Shown here: one piece after another, positions 1 through 7,517 of the stretch
How the letters are laid out: every line of letters starts with the position of its first letter
Numbering within the stretch: the first letter of the stretch is position 1
DNA from: UBA5266 sp964610025
GTDB taxonomy: Bacteria > Bacteroidota > Bacteroidia > Bacteroidales > WCHB1-69
Reading direction: 5' to 3'
DNA: 47,451 nucleotides
Assembly: GCA_964610025.1 (NCBI GenBank)
Contig: CAZSTX010000010.1
Span: 1-47,451, forward strand
Notes under the pieces: model-generated
What the model saw: the letters and a program-made list of their open reading frames with translations, nothing else
Told to the model about the DNA's origin: nothing
Database searches by the model: none
Translations under genes and position numbers: made by a program

Positions 1-127
1 CACATTTTTCAAATCCTTGACATTTTAATAGCAACTCTCTTGTAATTATATTGTTGTAATTATTAATGTTTTGTATTTTGGTGTCCCAGTGTGGAAGTCA
101 GGAATTTTTTCAATTCTATTCCGAAAA

Positions 128-172
128 GAAGACAATAGGATTATTCATATAAAAGATAATCTTATTGTCTTC
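128..172 (-). terminator. Stem-loop terminator downstream of the T9SS cargo gene
   Basis: Arms 128-144 and 156-172 pair over 17 positions with one G:T pair, and the loop is 11 nt. On the minus strand the stem is followed by TTTTC, and on the plus strand by a T-rich stretch, so it could work in both directions. It lies 20 bp past the stop codon of the minus-strand cluster and probably ends that transcript. The remaining bases 1-127 hold no gene I can support. Confidence 0.7.
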
Positions 173-191
173 TCTGTTTTTTATTTATTCG

Positions 192-1193
192 CTACCAATG
201 AATTTTTTTTGTCCAATTATTACCTTTGATAACATAGATTCCTTTTGGCAAAAAATTTAAAGAAATTTGCATGTCCCCAGATTTTTTTTTTATTACATAT
301 AAACAGGACCCATTAATTGAATATATTTTGATATTTTCGGAATAAGGACTACATACTATCAAATTTTCGTTATTTTTCCAAATAGTAACATCTTCATTTA
401 TTTGTTGAATGTGTTTTTTTATATTTGTTGATGCTGGATAGTACCAAATAACAAATGTATGATAATTTTCTGACCAATTAGTTTCCTGTGAATCCCAAGC
501 ATATATTTCATTTCTTATTGGTCTTTCTTTAATATCATATGATAAAATTTCTTTTCTATTTAAACTATCTTTTAAAATTCCATTTATATATGTGTAAGAT
601 TCTGTATATCTTTTCATTAATCCGGAATTTTCATTTTTCGTATAAGTATATTCATACATGGTAGTAGTATTGGTTAAATAATCATATTTTTCTAATCGGA
701 TTAAAATTCCATCTAAATTATATTTATAGATATATTTTTCAAAAACAAATCCTAAATATTCGGTAAATACAGAGTCTATTTGTTTATTAATGCCATAGTA
801 AATATCGTAATTCAACTCTATAGATAGTTGAGAATTACCTGTTCGATAGTTTATTCCATAGCCATTTTCATCTAAATTCCACTTTGTTTGAAGTATTGTC
901 CATGAACCATCTGCTGCTAAGTTTGAATCCAATGTAATAAAATTGTTTCCATTATCATTCGTGATGCTTTTTTTTACAATCAAATTGGGAAACAATTGAT
1001 TATAAATATAACCTTTACTAATTATTGGTGCACCATATTGAGTAAAGGTATAAATTGCTTTCTCTATATGATTTCCTAAAAAATCAAAAGAAATAATGCT
1101 GTCATAACGAAATTTTTCGGCAATAATACTTATTGGCTGAGCATGTAATTTACATGTAACTATGAATATACACGCTATAATTATTTTTCTCAT
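192..1193 (-). CDS. T9SS type A sorting domain-containing secreted protein
   Basis: 333 aa. A signal peptide (residues 1-18, ending LHAQ) is followed by a body rich in Tyr-containing strand-like repeats (for example YEYTYTKNE and WSENYHTFVIWYY), and then a C-terminal domain of about 70 residues with the T9SS type A pattern: IKIYSINGSCLYV, LPKGIYVIKG and a final KKIHW. Known of the family: such proteins cross the outer membrane through T9SS and the C-terminal domain is usually removed by PorU. The gene starts 27 bp after the radical SAM gene on the same strand, so it is probably the last gene of the peptide-maturation cluster. Its own function is unknown. Confidence 0.85.
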   Translation of the reverse strand: MRKIIIACIFIVTCKLHAQPISIIAEKFRYDSIISFDFLGNHIEKAIYTFTQYGAPIISKGYIYNQLFPNLIVKKSITNDNGNNFITLDSNLAADGSWTILQTKWNLDENGYGINYRTGNSQLSIELNYDIYYGINKQIDSVFTEYLGFVFEKYIYKYNLDGILIRLEKYDYLTNTTTMYEYTYTKNENSGLMKRYTESYTYINGILKDSLNRKEILSYDIKERPIRNEIYAWDSQETNWSENYHTFVIWYYPASTNIKKHIQQINEDVTIWKNNENLIVCSPYSENIKIYSINGSCLYVIKKKSGDMQISLNFLPKGIYVIKGNNWTKKIHW

Positions 1194-1220
1194 TTGAATT
1201 TGTAAATTTTATTATTAAAA

Positions 1221-2540
1221 TTAATGAACATTAATTGAAGCCAGCCATTTTTTTACATTTTTGTCTTTAGCCCAATTACAATTTTCAATCCCGACAACAG
1301 GCGCTTTTTTTGAACCTCTGAGGAAACACCCCATGCAAAAAAATAAATACTGACAGTTACCACATATTTCAGGCTTAGGTGGGGAAATTTTTGAAGAAAG
1401 ACTACATATTTCGCTTTTAAATATATTGTACATTGTCATTGTCTTTAAAGAACCAATTACACCTTCGGGTTCATCAAATGTAGCACAAATTCTTATATTC
1501 CCAAAAGGATCCATTGCAAACGATGTATGTCCAGCTCCACAGTTACTTTTTTTATATAATTGTTGACTCCCATTTTCATCAATATAATGAATAAAATCAG
1601 AATATTTTTCTTTTAGGTAGCTTTCATAAGATTTGGCATCTTCAGAAGAAATATTTTTCCAATAAGAAGAATTATGTTCTGCTCTACCAAAAGGAAGAAT
1701 TGGCGAATATGCAAACTTTGTAACTCCTATTGATTTAGAAAGTAATATAGTATCTTCAATTTGAGGCCAATTGTTATCATCAACAGCCATTGCTGTTCTC
1801 ACAATAAATCTATTTTTGGAGAGAAGTTTTATACCATTAACAGTTTTTAAAAAAGACCCTTTGACCCCGCATCTTCTATCATGTTCTTCTGGCAAATGAC
1901 TATCTAAACTAATTGAAAACAATATTCTGTTTTTATATGGAAGAATCTTTTTTATAAATAAATCATCTATCAATGTACCATTCGTAATAATAGATGTAAG
2001 AGACAAATTATTATAGCAGGTATCTATTATTTCTATAAAATCAGGATGTAATAATGGCTCACCACCGGTAATTTCTGCAATTTTCAACCCTCGTTCTGAT
2101 AAAGAAATAATAATATTCTTTAATTCATTAGTTTCTAAACGATTTAATTCTTCTAAATTTTCATGTGATTTTCTATAACAATAAAAACAATGTAAATTGC
2201 ATTTTGATGTTAATTCTATATGCAAACATTCCGGATAATAAATATCATTTTCTTGTATTATGGTTGACAAAACGTCCCAAGGATCTTTTTTTGATAACAG
2301 TTTTTTTTCTTGTGTTAAAATTGCAATCCCAAGTGTTATTATATATAAATTAATATTTGGATTTTCTCGTTTGTACTGTAACAATGCTTTTTTCAATGAC
2401 AAATTATTAAAACAATATGATAAAACAATTGCTGTGTCTTTATTAATTTTGATAGAATATTCTGAAAATTTCAATAATCCTTGTGATTGAAATAAATATA
2501 AGACTCCATTATTTATTTTTAAATAAACATCTTTTTCCAT
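1221..2540 (-). CDS. Radical SAM/SPASM peptide maturase
   Basis: 439 aa. The radical SAM 4Fe-4S motif CNLHCFYC (C114, C118, C121) is followed by the SAM-binding GGEP at 159-162. The C-terminus is a SPASM domain with cysteines at 334, 352, 393, 396, 402, 405 and 421 for auxiliary Fe-S clusters. About 100 residues precede the radical SAM core; they may be a PqqD-like peptide-recognition domain, but I cannot prove this. SPASM enzymes typically install thioether, C-C or similar crosslinks in a peptide substrate. The Cys-rich 114-aa protein encoded upstream on the same strand is the obvious candidate substrate. Domain assignment is firm; the substrate and reaction are inferred. Confidence 0.9.
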   Translation of the reverse strand: MEKDVYLKINNGVLYLFQSQGLLKFSEYSIKINKDTAIVLSYCFNNLSLKKALLQYKRENPNINLYIITLGIAILTQEKKLLSKKDPWDVLSTIIQENDIYYPECLHIELTSKCNLHCFYCYRKSHENLEELNRLETNELKNIIISLSERGLKIAEITGGEPLLHPDFIEIIDTCYNNLSLTSIITNGTLIDDLFIKKILPYKNRILFSISLDSHLPEEHDRRCGVKGSFLKTVNGIKLLSKNRFIVRTAMAVDDNNWPQIEDTILLSKSIGVTKFAYSPILPFGRAEHNSSYWKNISSEDAKSYESYLKEKYSDFIHYIDENGSQQLYKKSNCGAGHTSFAMDPFGNIRICATFDEPEGVIGSLKTMTMYNIFKSEICSLSSKISPPKPEICGNCQYLFFCMGCFLRGSKKAPVVGIENCNWAKDKNVKKWLASINVH

Positions 2541-2573
2541 AATTTTTTATTTTTACAATCGATATTATCCAAA

Positions 2574-2930
2574 TTATTTTTTAATTTGTTTTAATAAAAT
2601 TAATCCAATTATTCCATGAACAAAAAATATTGAAAATGTAATAAAAAGATAAAACCAAATATCTTTGACGTATAAAGAAGTATTTGTAATTAGTTTATAA
2701 TCCTGAATAAAGAAAAGTAAGAACAACAATAAAATTCCAACAACAAAAGTAATTGAATTTGTTTTATAAAAAAACAATTTACTTTCAATTGTTTCTTCCT
2801 TTTTCTCTTTCAAAAAAGGAGTAATTGCATATAAAGCAAGTATTGCGATACCTTTCACTCCAAAAAATAACACCAAAATAACACCCAATATACCAACAAC
2901 CGCTTCTATAAAAAATATTTTTTTATTCAT
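2574..2930 (-). CDS. Small membrane protein of the radical SAM cluster
   Basis: 118 aa from the ATG at 2930. An in-frame GTG at 2963 would add 11 residues and is less likely. Four hydrophobic segments are visible: FFIEAVVGILGVILVLFF, a second starting near IAILALYAI, TFVVGILLLFLLFF and WFYLFITFSIFFVHGII. A short charged loop lies after the second segment. I do not recognise a family. It lies between the precursor-like gene and the radical SAM gene, 33 bp before the latter, so export, immunity or membrane anchoring of the maturase are plausible jobs, none proven. Confidence 0.6.
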   Translation of the reverse strand: MNKKIFFIEAVVGILGVILVLFFGVKGIAILALYAITPFLKEKKEETIESKLFFYKTNSITFVVGILLLFLLFFIQDYKLITNTSLYVKDIWFYLFITFSIFFVHGIIGLILLKQIKK

Positions 2931-3025
2931 TATAAGTAATTTTAATGTAGTTAATTTAACCACTATTTAATATTTAACCTTGTCATTTTAGTCGCAAAAA
3001 AAAAATGAGTTTATTTATAAATTAA

Positions 3026-3054
3026 CAAATATAGTAAAATATTAAATAGTCAAA
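3026..3054 (-). promoter_or_regulatory. Candidate Bacteroidota promoter inside the RiPP-like cluster
   Basis: Read on the minus strand, a TATATTTG -7 box (3026-3033) is preceded by a TTTG -33 element (3051-3054) with a 17-bp gap, matching the Bacteroidota TTTG/TAnnTTTG pattern. It lies between the precursor-like gene and the membrane protein gene, so the maturase genes could be transcribed separately from the precursor. Confidence 0.4.
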
Positions 3055-3062
3055 TTAATAAA

Positions 3063-3407
3063 TTATCCAACAATAGAGAAAAGACCTGCAAGATTAGCAA
3101 GTCCAGCTGCTCCATTTACCTCCCCACAGAGAACACAAAATGTACATAAACTGCATACAGGGCATGTATTACGAACTTCTGCAGTAGTCCCATAAATATT
3201 TGCATCTAATGCAGGGTTAATTGCTTGCATTAAATTAGGGGGTTCCGGAGGGAGTTGAATATTATATTGATTCATAATGTGACGAATAGTCACATTATTT
3301 GAACAAGGATGTTCACGTGCATCAAAAACTACATTAACTACCTCTTCAAAAAACTGATTGAATTCATTTGGAGGTAACAGATGAAAGTGTTGCTCATTTG
3401 TAGCCAT
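3063..3407 (-). CDS. Cys-ladder RiPP precursor-like protein
   Basis: 114 aa, start ATG at 3407. The first 80 or so residues form a leader-like region without a signal peptide, with a hydrophobic/acidic stretch FNQFFEEVVNVVFD (residues 16-29) and a PPEPP turn. One lone Cys (C35) is followed by TCPVCSLCTFCVLC, with cysteines at 82, 85, 88, 91 and 94, a perfect period of three. The tail is Gly/Ala-rich and hydrophobic (GAAGLANLAGLFSIVG), as in many bacteriocin-like cores. The downstream radical SAM/SPASM gene on the same strand suggests that the Cys run is a modification target. A metal-binding protein is the main alternative. I do not recognise a named leader family. Confidence 0.65.
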   Translation of the reverse strand: MATNEQHFHLLPPNEFNQFFEEVVNVVFDAREHPCSNNVTIRHIMNQYNIQLPPEPPNLMQAINPALDANIYGTTAEVRNTCPVCSLCTFCVLCGEVNGAAGLANLAGLFSIVG

Positions 3408-3889
3408 AACTTTTAATTTTAGATTAAATACTAAATTTTAATTAATTCCGCTTGTAATATATTAGTAGTTTTTTTCTTCAAAAAATCACAGTAAGAAAAT
3501 AATTTTTCATTTTTGCTTTGAATTTCTTTTTATCTTCTTCCATAAATTTTAAAGAACGTAAATTTCTGTTTTTTTTTCGCCTTTGTATTGCGACTTTTCT
3601 CTGTGAGTTCGCTTCCTATTTTGGAACATTAACTCATATCTGTGTGCTTAAAGTTATCATTTTGATAACAAGTAACATTGGTATTTTTGCAAACGGGTTC
3701 ATAATGTCACCACAAAGATACTTGATCTTTACGCTATTTTTTTTAGCAATTTATTTACTCTTTTGATTTCTTTTTGATGACAAGCAATTTTAGTCGCTAC
3801 TTTCACAGTATCATAAATATGCACTATACGTGAATTGTATGCGGTTTTATCATTTAATACGTGATAGGTTACAGTCAGTGTTTTTCTCC
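3408..3889. other. Intergenic region, no supported gene
   Basis: AT-rich stretch between the precursor-like gene and the IS110 remnant. It should contain the promoter of the minus-strand cluster, but I see no clean TAnnTTTG box close to 3407. A plus-strand reading frame at 3518-3766 is hydrophobic and low in complexity and is not convincing. The part near 3700-3890 may be the decayed 3' half of the neighbouring transposase gene, but similarity is lost. Confidence 0.4.
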
Positions 3890-4200
3890 TTCTACTCTTG
3901 AGCATCCTTTATGTAATAAACACGCTATTCATTGTGCATCTTTTTACATCACTCTTTCTGCCGGGCATTTGCTTTATCAAAAAAGGATTGACCAACATTA
4001 GAGTAAATCTCATGTCAAGTAAAATATCCTATATAGAAACCCAATAATTACCAGTACTTTTCATTACAACTCGCTCAACCCCTTCAGAGTGTAAATTCTC
4101 GCCATAGAACGAATAGCTCTTTTACTTCAGAATACGATTTTCCATCGTAAATTGCACAAAAAATACTATCTTTGTGCACGTCTAAACTAAATGTTTTCAT
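3890..4200 (-). pseudogene. Decayed IS110-family transposase (N-terminal part)
   Basis: Reading the minus strand from the ATG at 4200 gives MKTFSLDVHKDSIFCAIYDG, the typical IS110 DEDD start. After a frameshift come GENLHSEGVERVV and STGNYWVSI, then a TAG stop where family members have Trp, then LMLVNPFLIKQMPGRKSDVK. After another frameshift a degraded match to DAQWIACLLHKGML follows. These blocks in this order are diagnostic of IS110-family transposases. At least two frameshifts and one stop kill the gene, and nothing recognisable remains beyond about 3890. The left end of the same element recurs at 45429-45562. Confidence 0.85.
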
Positions 4201-4297
4201 ACGCTTATTATTTTAATAAAAAAAACAAAGATATGAAACATCTGGCTTTTTGTCAGGATATTGTTTCCCATTACTATAAATTTTTATGTACTTTTGC
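4168..4297 (-). repeat. IS110 left-end sequence, copy 1
   Basis: About 130 bp covering the first codons of the dead transposase and its upstream flank. It aligns along its whole length with 45429-45562 (shared blocks include CTTTGTGCACGT, TTATTATTTTAATAA and ATAAATTTTTATGTACTTTTGC). The pair indicates two insertions or a rearrangement of one IS110-type element in this genome. Confidence 0.8.
4289..4296 (+). promoter_or_regulatory. TACTTTTG promoter box in the IS110 end, facing the ECF sigma gene
   Basis: TACTTTTG matches the TAnnTTTG -7 box of Bacteroidota and lies 80 bp before the ECF sigma start. It is inside the IS110 end sequence and points out of the element, so the sigma operon may be driven by IS-derived sequence. 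Confidence 0.45.
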
Positions 4298-4376
4298 TAC
4301 AAATAAATATAATGTGTGATTTTTTTATGGGTTATTTTACTAATACTAATAGATCAAAAGAACAAATAAAGAAGGC

Positions 4377-4892
4377 ATGGATAAAGCTGAAAAAGCAGCA
4401 TATTTTGAGCAGATAATTACTGACAATGAAAAAGCTATTCGTCGGGTAATATTTTTTTATTGTTCTGATAAACAAGATATTTGGTCTGACATATATCAAG
4501 AAATTTTAACTAATATTTGGGAAAGTCTTGATACTTTTAAAGGAAATTCTCACATTAACACATGGATATACCGTATAGCTATAAATATTTCCATTTTGTA
4601 CAGCAAAAAAAGTAACGATAGGAAAAATATCATATATTTTTCATCTTTTGTAAAAGCCGAAGAATATTTTCCAGCACAAGATGATAATATAATAGAAAAA
4701 TTATATGCTTTAATTGAACAATTAAATACTGTAGATAAAACTATAATGCTTCTATATTTGGATAAATGCTCCCATAAGGAAATTGCTGAAATTATGGGAT
4801 TTTCATTAACAAATGTTGGAACTAAAATTAGCAGAATTATTAAAAAATTGAAAGAAATTAATGCAAAAACCGAATATTATGACGAATATTGA
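4377..4892 (+). CDS. ECF-type RNA polymerase sigma factor
   Basis: 171 aa. Region 2 shows the DIYQEILTNIWESLDTFKG and NTWIYRIAIN patterns (residues 42-67), and region 4 has the helix-turn-helix CSHKEIAEIMGFSLTNVGTK with a basic recognition helix near residues 130-155. There is no ECF C-terminal extension. The ATG is preceded by GAAGGC, a better ribosome binding site than most genes here. The last 14 bp overlap the start of the next gene, so the two are probably translationally coupled. The partner is a membrane protein and may hold the sigma factor until a signal arrives. What the sigma factor controls is not visible. Confidence 0.9.
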   Translation: MDKAEKAAYFEQIITDNEKAIRRVIFFYCSDKQDIWSDIYQEILTNIWESLDTFKGNSHINTWIYRIAINISILYSKKSNDRKNIIYFSSFVKAEEYFPAQDDNIIEKLYALIEQLNTVDKTIMLLYLDKCSHKEIAEIMGFSLTNVGTKISRIIKKLKEINAKTEYYDEY

Positions 4893-5391
4893 TAACAGAA
4901 ATATTTTAGGTAATAAATATAAAACAAATGATTTATTAACAATTAGCATGACCTTTGTTGGACTTTACACCCTTATGGTTGTTTTTACAGCAAATAATTT
5001 CGTCTTGTTTTCCACTATATGCAATAGAATTCTCTTTATCCTTTCATTTTTATTCTTTGTTTTATTATTGGGTACACATCTTTATTTATTTAGGCTAAAT
5101 CGTCAAATAAACCCAACTAAAGCGGTCATTCAAAACATAAAAAATATAAATATTATATATATATTCTTAATTTACATTAAAGTGTTTTTTCTGACAATTA
5201 TTGTTCCATTACAGTTAGCCATCGCTCTTATTTTAATAAAAGATAAATTACAAACATTTTTTCTCTTAATGATTATTATATTTTTTGCATTATTAGTCTG
5301 TTCCATTATTATGGGAATGTATCTATATCGCAAGAAAAGGAAAGAATTAAGAATACTTAAAGATGAATTAAGAGAAATAAAAGAACAGTAA
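4879..5391 (+). CDS. Four-helix membrane protein coupled to the ECF sigma factor (possible anti-sigma)
   Basis: 170 aa from the ATG at 4879, which overlaps the sigma stop codon. An upstream in-frame ATG at 4861 would overlap more and is less likely. Four hydrophobic segments are visible (LLTISMTFVGLYTLMVVF, ILFILSFLFFVLLLGTHLYL, IIYIFLIYIKVFFLTIIV and FFLLMIIIFFALLVCSIIMG), followed by a basic then charged helix (RKKRKELRILKDELREIKEQ) that may be cytoplasmic. No anti-sigma domain is recognisable by sequence; the role is inferred from the overlap. Confidence 0.7.
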   Translation: MTNIDNRNILGNKYKTNDLLTISMTFVGLYTLMVVFTANNFVLFSTICNRILFILSFLFFVLLLGTHLYLFRLNRQINPTKAVIQNIKNINIIYIFLIYIKVFFLTIIVPLQLAIALILIKDKLQTFFLLMIIIFFALLVCSIIMGMYLYRKKRKELRILKDELREIKEQ

Positions 5392-5496
5392 AGTTCTATT
5401 TGGATTGCGATTTACAACGGAGCATCACATTCAATATTTTCGATAACGATTCAGGGCTTTGCGTTCGGAAAGGGTTCGGAGTTCAGGTACTCTGAA

Positions 5497-5592
5497 AGTA
5501 AAGGGTTGCTTTAGAACAACCCTTTTAACTTTAACTTTTATCGTGCAGCTGTGTTATCCCTGATAGGCTGCTCCTCTGTAGAGTCTACTTCC
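5497..5592 (-). ncRNA. Candidate small RNA with its own promoter and terminator
   Basis: On the minus strand a TATATTTG box (5598-5605) is followed by about 95 nt without an open frame. That stretch contains a stem GCAGC/GCTGC enclosing an inner TATC/GATA stem, and then ends in the 9-bp hairpin AAAGGGTTG/CAACCCTTT followed by ACTTTC. This promoter-structure-terminator order is what a small RNA gene looks like. I could not match it to SRP RNA, 6S RNA or a known riboswitch. No -33 element is clear. It lies downstream of queG on the same strand but has its own promoter box. Confidence 0.35.
5500..5525 (+). terminator. Hairpin terminator after the ECF sigma operon
   Basis: A perfect 9-bp stem AAAGGGTTG/CAACCCTTT has an 8-nt loop, followed on the plus strand by T-rich sequence (TTTAACTTTAACTTTTA). 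It lies about 110 bp past the stop of the sigma-linked membrane protein. Because the stem is symmetrical, it may also end the minus-strand candidate small RNA. Confidence 0.6.
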
Positions 5593-5764
5593 GTTTGCAA
5601 ATATAAATCATTTGCCTTTTATTTCTAAAAAATGTAAAAAAAATACCATTAAAAATGTCCATTACTCCGGTCTTTCTATAAAAGAAGATAACAATTTTGA
5701 AGTCAAAATTGAAAATGAATACATTTTAGTCCCTAATTATAACTGTTTTTTTGGAATGGCTGTT

Positions 5765-6712
5765 TTATGTGTTTTCGGAAGCATACCTATTGTTTAGCAC
5801 TCTGCTAATGTTTGCTTTAAAATTAGGATAACCTATTCGTTTTATAGCAGAATTTTCAAAAATACGATTAAATGCCTCTTCGTTTATGGTTTCCCATTGG
5901 TAATTTGTGTAATTGAGTATTTCTTTTTTGATTGTAAATTCAGTATGTGTTACATTATGATTGTTGTAAGGACATGCTCTTTGACATAAATCGCATCCAT
6001 AGATATAGTTTGTTGTATAGTTTTTCATACTAATATCCCATTCAATTTCTTTGCGTTCAATACTATGATACGATAGGCATTTGTTGGCTTTTAAGAGATA
6101 AGGTTCTTCTAAAGCATTTGTTGGGCAGGCTTCTATACACTTGTTGCATGTGCCACAATAAGATTTTTGATGTATGGTGTCAGATTTGAGAATTATATCA
6201 GTAAAAATTTCTCCTATAAAAAAAGTTGACCCTTTGGGAGTAATTAATAAAGTGTTTTTTCCTATCCATCCTAACCCAGCTTCAACGGCAAGTGCTTTTT
6301 CGAAAATGGGAGCAGAGTCGACAAAATAACGATGACGACTTTCAGGAAAAATAGTAGTTAAATAAGAACTTAAAATAGTTAATTTTTCTTTTAAAACCTG
6401 ATGATAGTCTCTTCCTAAAGCATATTCTGAAAATAAATAATCTGATTTTTTAGATGATAAGTAAGTAGGATTGCGATAGTTTAATAATACAACAATAATG
6501 CTTTTTGTATTTTGGAGCAACAAACAAGGATTATTTCGTTTTTCGCGGTAGCGTGTCATAAAATCCATATTGGCATGATAAGATTTTTTGAGCCATTTAT
6601 CTAAAGCAACACTTTCTTTATCAAATGTTTTACAAGTAGTAATTCCACAAGCATCAAATCCGATTTCAATTGCTTTTGATTTTATTTGCTCTTCTAAGGA
6701 TTGGGTCCTCAT
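5765..6712 (-). CDS. queG: Epoxyqueuosine reductase QueG
   Basis: 315 aa, the usual length of the shorter QueG proteins. It catalyses the last step of queuosine synthesis, reduction of epoxyqueuosine in tRNA, using cobalamin and two 4Fe-4S clusters. The ferredoxin-like motifs CGTCNKCIEACP and CDLCQRACPYN are both present, and the N-terminal domain has the family pattern GFDACGIT. It is the third gene of a minus-strand operon (rsh, DUF4292 lipoprotein, queG), starting 6 bp after the lipoprotein gene. Confidence 0.95.
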   Translation of the reverse strand: MRTQSLEEQIKSKAIEIGFDACGITTCKTFDKESVALDKWLKKSYHANMDFMTRYREKRNNPCLLLQNTKSIIVVLLNYRNPTYLSSKKSDYLFSEYALGRDYHQVLKEKLTILSSYLTTIFPESRHRYFVDSAPIFEKALAVEAGLGWIGKNTLLITPKGSTFFIGEIFTDIILKSDTIHQKSYCGTCNKCIEACPTNALEEPYLLKANKCLSYHSIERKEIEWDISMKNYTTNYIYGCDLCQRACPYNNHNVTHTEFTIKKEILNYTNYQWETINEEAFNRIFENSAIKRIGYPNFKANISRVLNNRYASENT

Positions 6713-6718
6713 TTTTTC

Positions 6719-7513
6719 TTATTTTAATAAATTGTATTTAGTGGGTATTTTAAAATAAGTAGGATATGGAACATTTATTTTAGCGTTTTTAAATATCAGA
6801 TTTAATTTCATTTTCTGATTTGCTAATATAAATTCTAAATCAAGCGGAAGTCTTAAAGTAGAAGTAATATTAAAAAAGTTGCTATAACTTACTTTTAATG
6901 TGTCGAAAGTATTATTTACGATAATATTATTTTCAATAATTCGATCATTATCGTTGAGTAGAATTATTTGATTAATGGTTAAATGAGAATGCAAATGTTT
7001 GCGATGGGGGTTAGTTAATTTAGTTTTATTTTCAATATTTTCTATAGTAAAATCTTTTTCAAAATGAGGAAAATCTTTATTCATCAGCAAAGATTGTAGC
7101 ATATAAAAATCAATAGGATATTTTAATATTTTATTGATAATAGCATAATTGCCAACATAATAAGTTGAGTTGAGATGATTGATATATTTAACACTATCTA
7201 ATGTTAAGATTACTCTGGCTAATTCTATTGCCATTTTATTGATATTGATATAAATGATGCTGTCTTTTTTATTGACAATAAACAAAGAAAGTTTATATAA
7301 TTCTCTATCGGTATCGGTATTAATGATAGTTGCATCGGCACGCGATGAAAACCATTCATAATCCATTTCTACGATAGAATATTTTTTAATGATTTGTTTT
7401 GTTGGCGGAGTTTTTTCTTCTGCTATTTCTATTGGTTTTATTATGGTCTTACATGCTGTAAAAATCAATAATAAAGCAAAGCATAGTTTTAAATAATAAG
7501 ATGAATAATACAT
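6719..7513 (-). CDS. DUF4292-family lipoprotein
   Basis: 264 aa. A signal peptide with lipobox FTAC places the lipidated Cys at residue 21. The family pattern is visible: KDSIIYININKMAIELARVI, then LDSVKYINHLNSTYYVGNY. Members resemble the LolA/LolB lipoprotein-binding fold, so a role in handling lipoproteins or lipids at the outer membrane is plausible but unproven. It lies 4 bp after rsh and 6 bp before queG and is probably co-transcribed with both. Confidence 0.8.
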   Translation of the reverse strand: MYYSSYYLKLCFALLLIFTACKTIIKPIEIAEEKTPPTKQIIKKYSIVEMDYEWFSSRADATIINTDTDRELYKLSLFIVNKKDSIIYININKMAIELARVILTLDSVKYINHLNSTYYVGNYAIINKILKYPIDFYMLQSLLMNKDFPHFEKDFTIENIENKTKLTNPHRKHLHSHLTINQIILLNDNDRIIENNIIVNNTFDTLKVSYSNFFNITSTLRLPLDLEFILANQKMKLNLIFKNAKINVPYPTYFKIPTKYNLLK

Positions 7514-7517
7514 AATG

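Larger units (their letters stand above)
5392..5764. other. Intergenic region with hairpins and a candidate small RNA
   Basis: 373 bp without a convincing protein gene. It holds a strong hairpin (5500-5525), a promoter-like box and structured segment on the minus strand (see the ncRNA entry), and a perfect inverted repeat with 9-bp arms (5692-5700 and 5703-5711). A short plus-strand frame ending near 5487 reads NIFDNDSGLCVRKGFGVQVL, which faintly resembles the end of Fibrobacter-type paralogous-domain proteins and could be a gene relic. A 61-codon frame at 5612-5797 overlaps the queG 3' end and looks spurious. Confidence 0.45.

Noticed and set aside
3518..3766. 82-codon plus-strand frame with many Phe, Leu and Ile residues
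   Set aside because: It is low in complexity, lacks a good start context and lies in decayed sequence beside the IS110 remnant; no family pattern is seen.
5497..5592. SRP RNA or preQ1 riboswitch near queG
   Set aside because: The SRP core order (GUCAGG, GGAA, AGCAGC) is not present in the right order, and the segment is downstream of queG rather than upstream, so a preQ1 switch for it is unlikely.
5612..5797. 61-codon plus-strand frame
   Set aside because: It overlaps the 3' end of queG and has no recognisable motif or promoter; probably chance.
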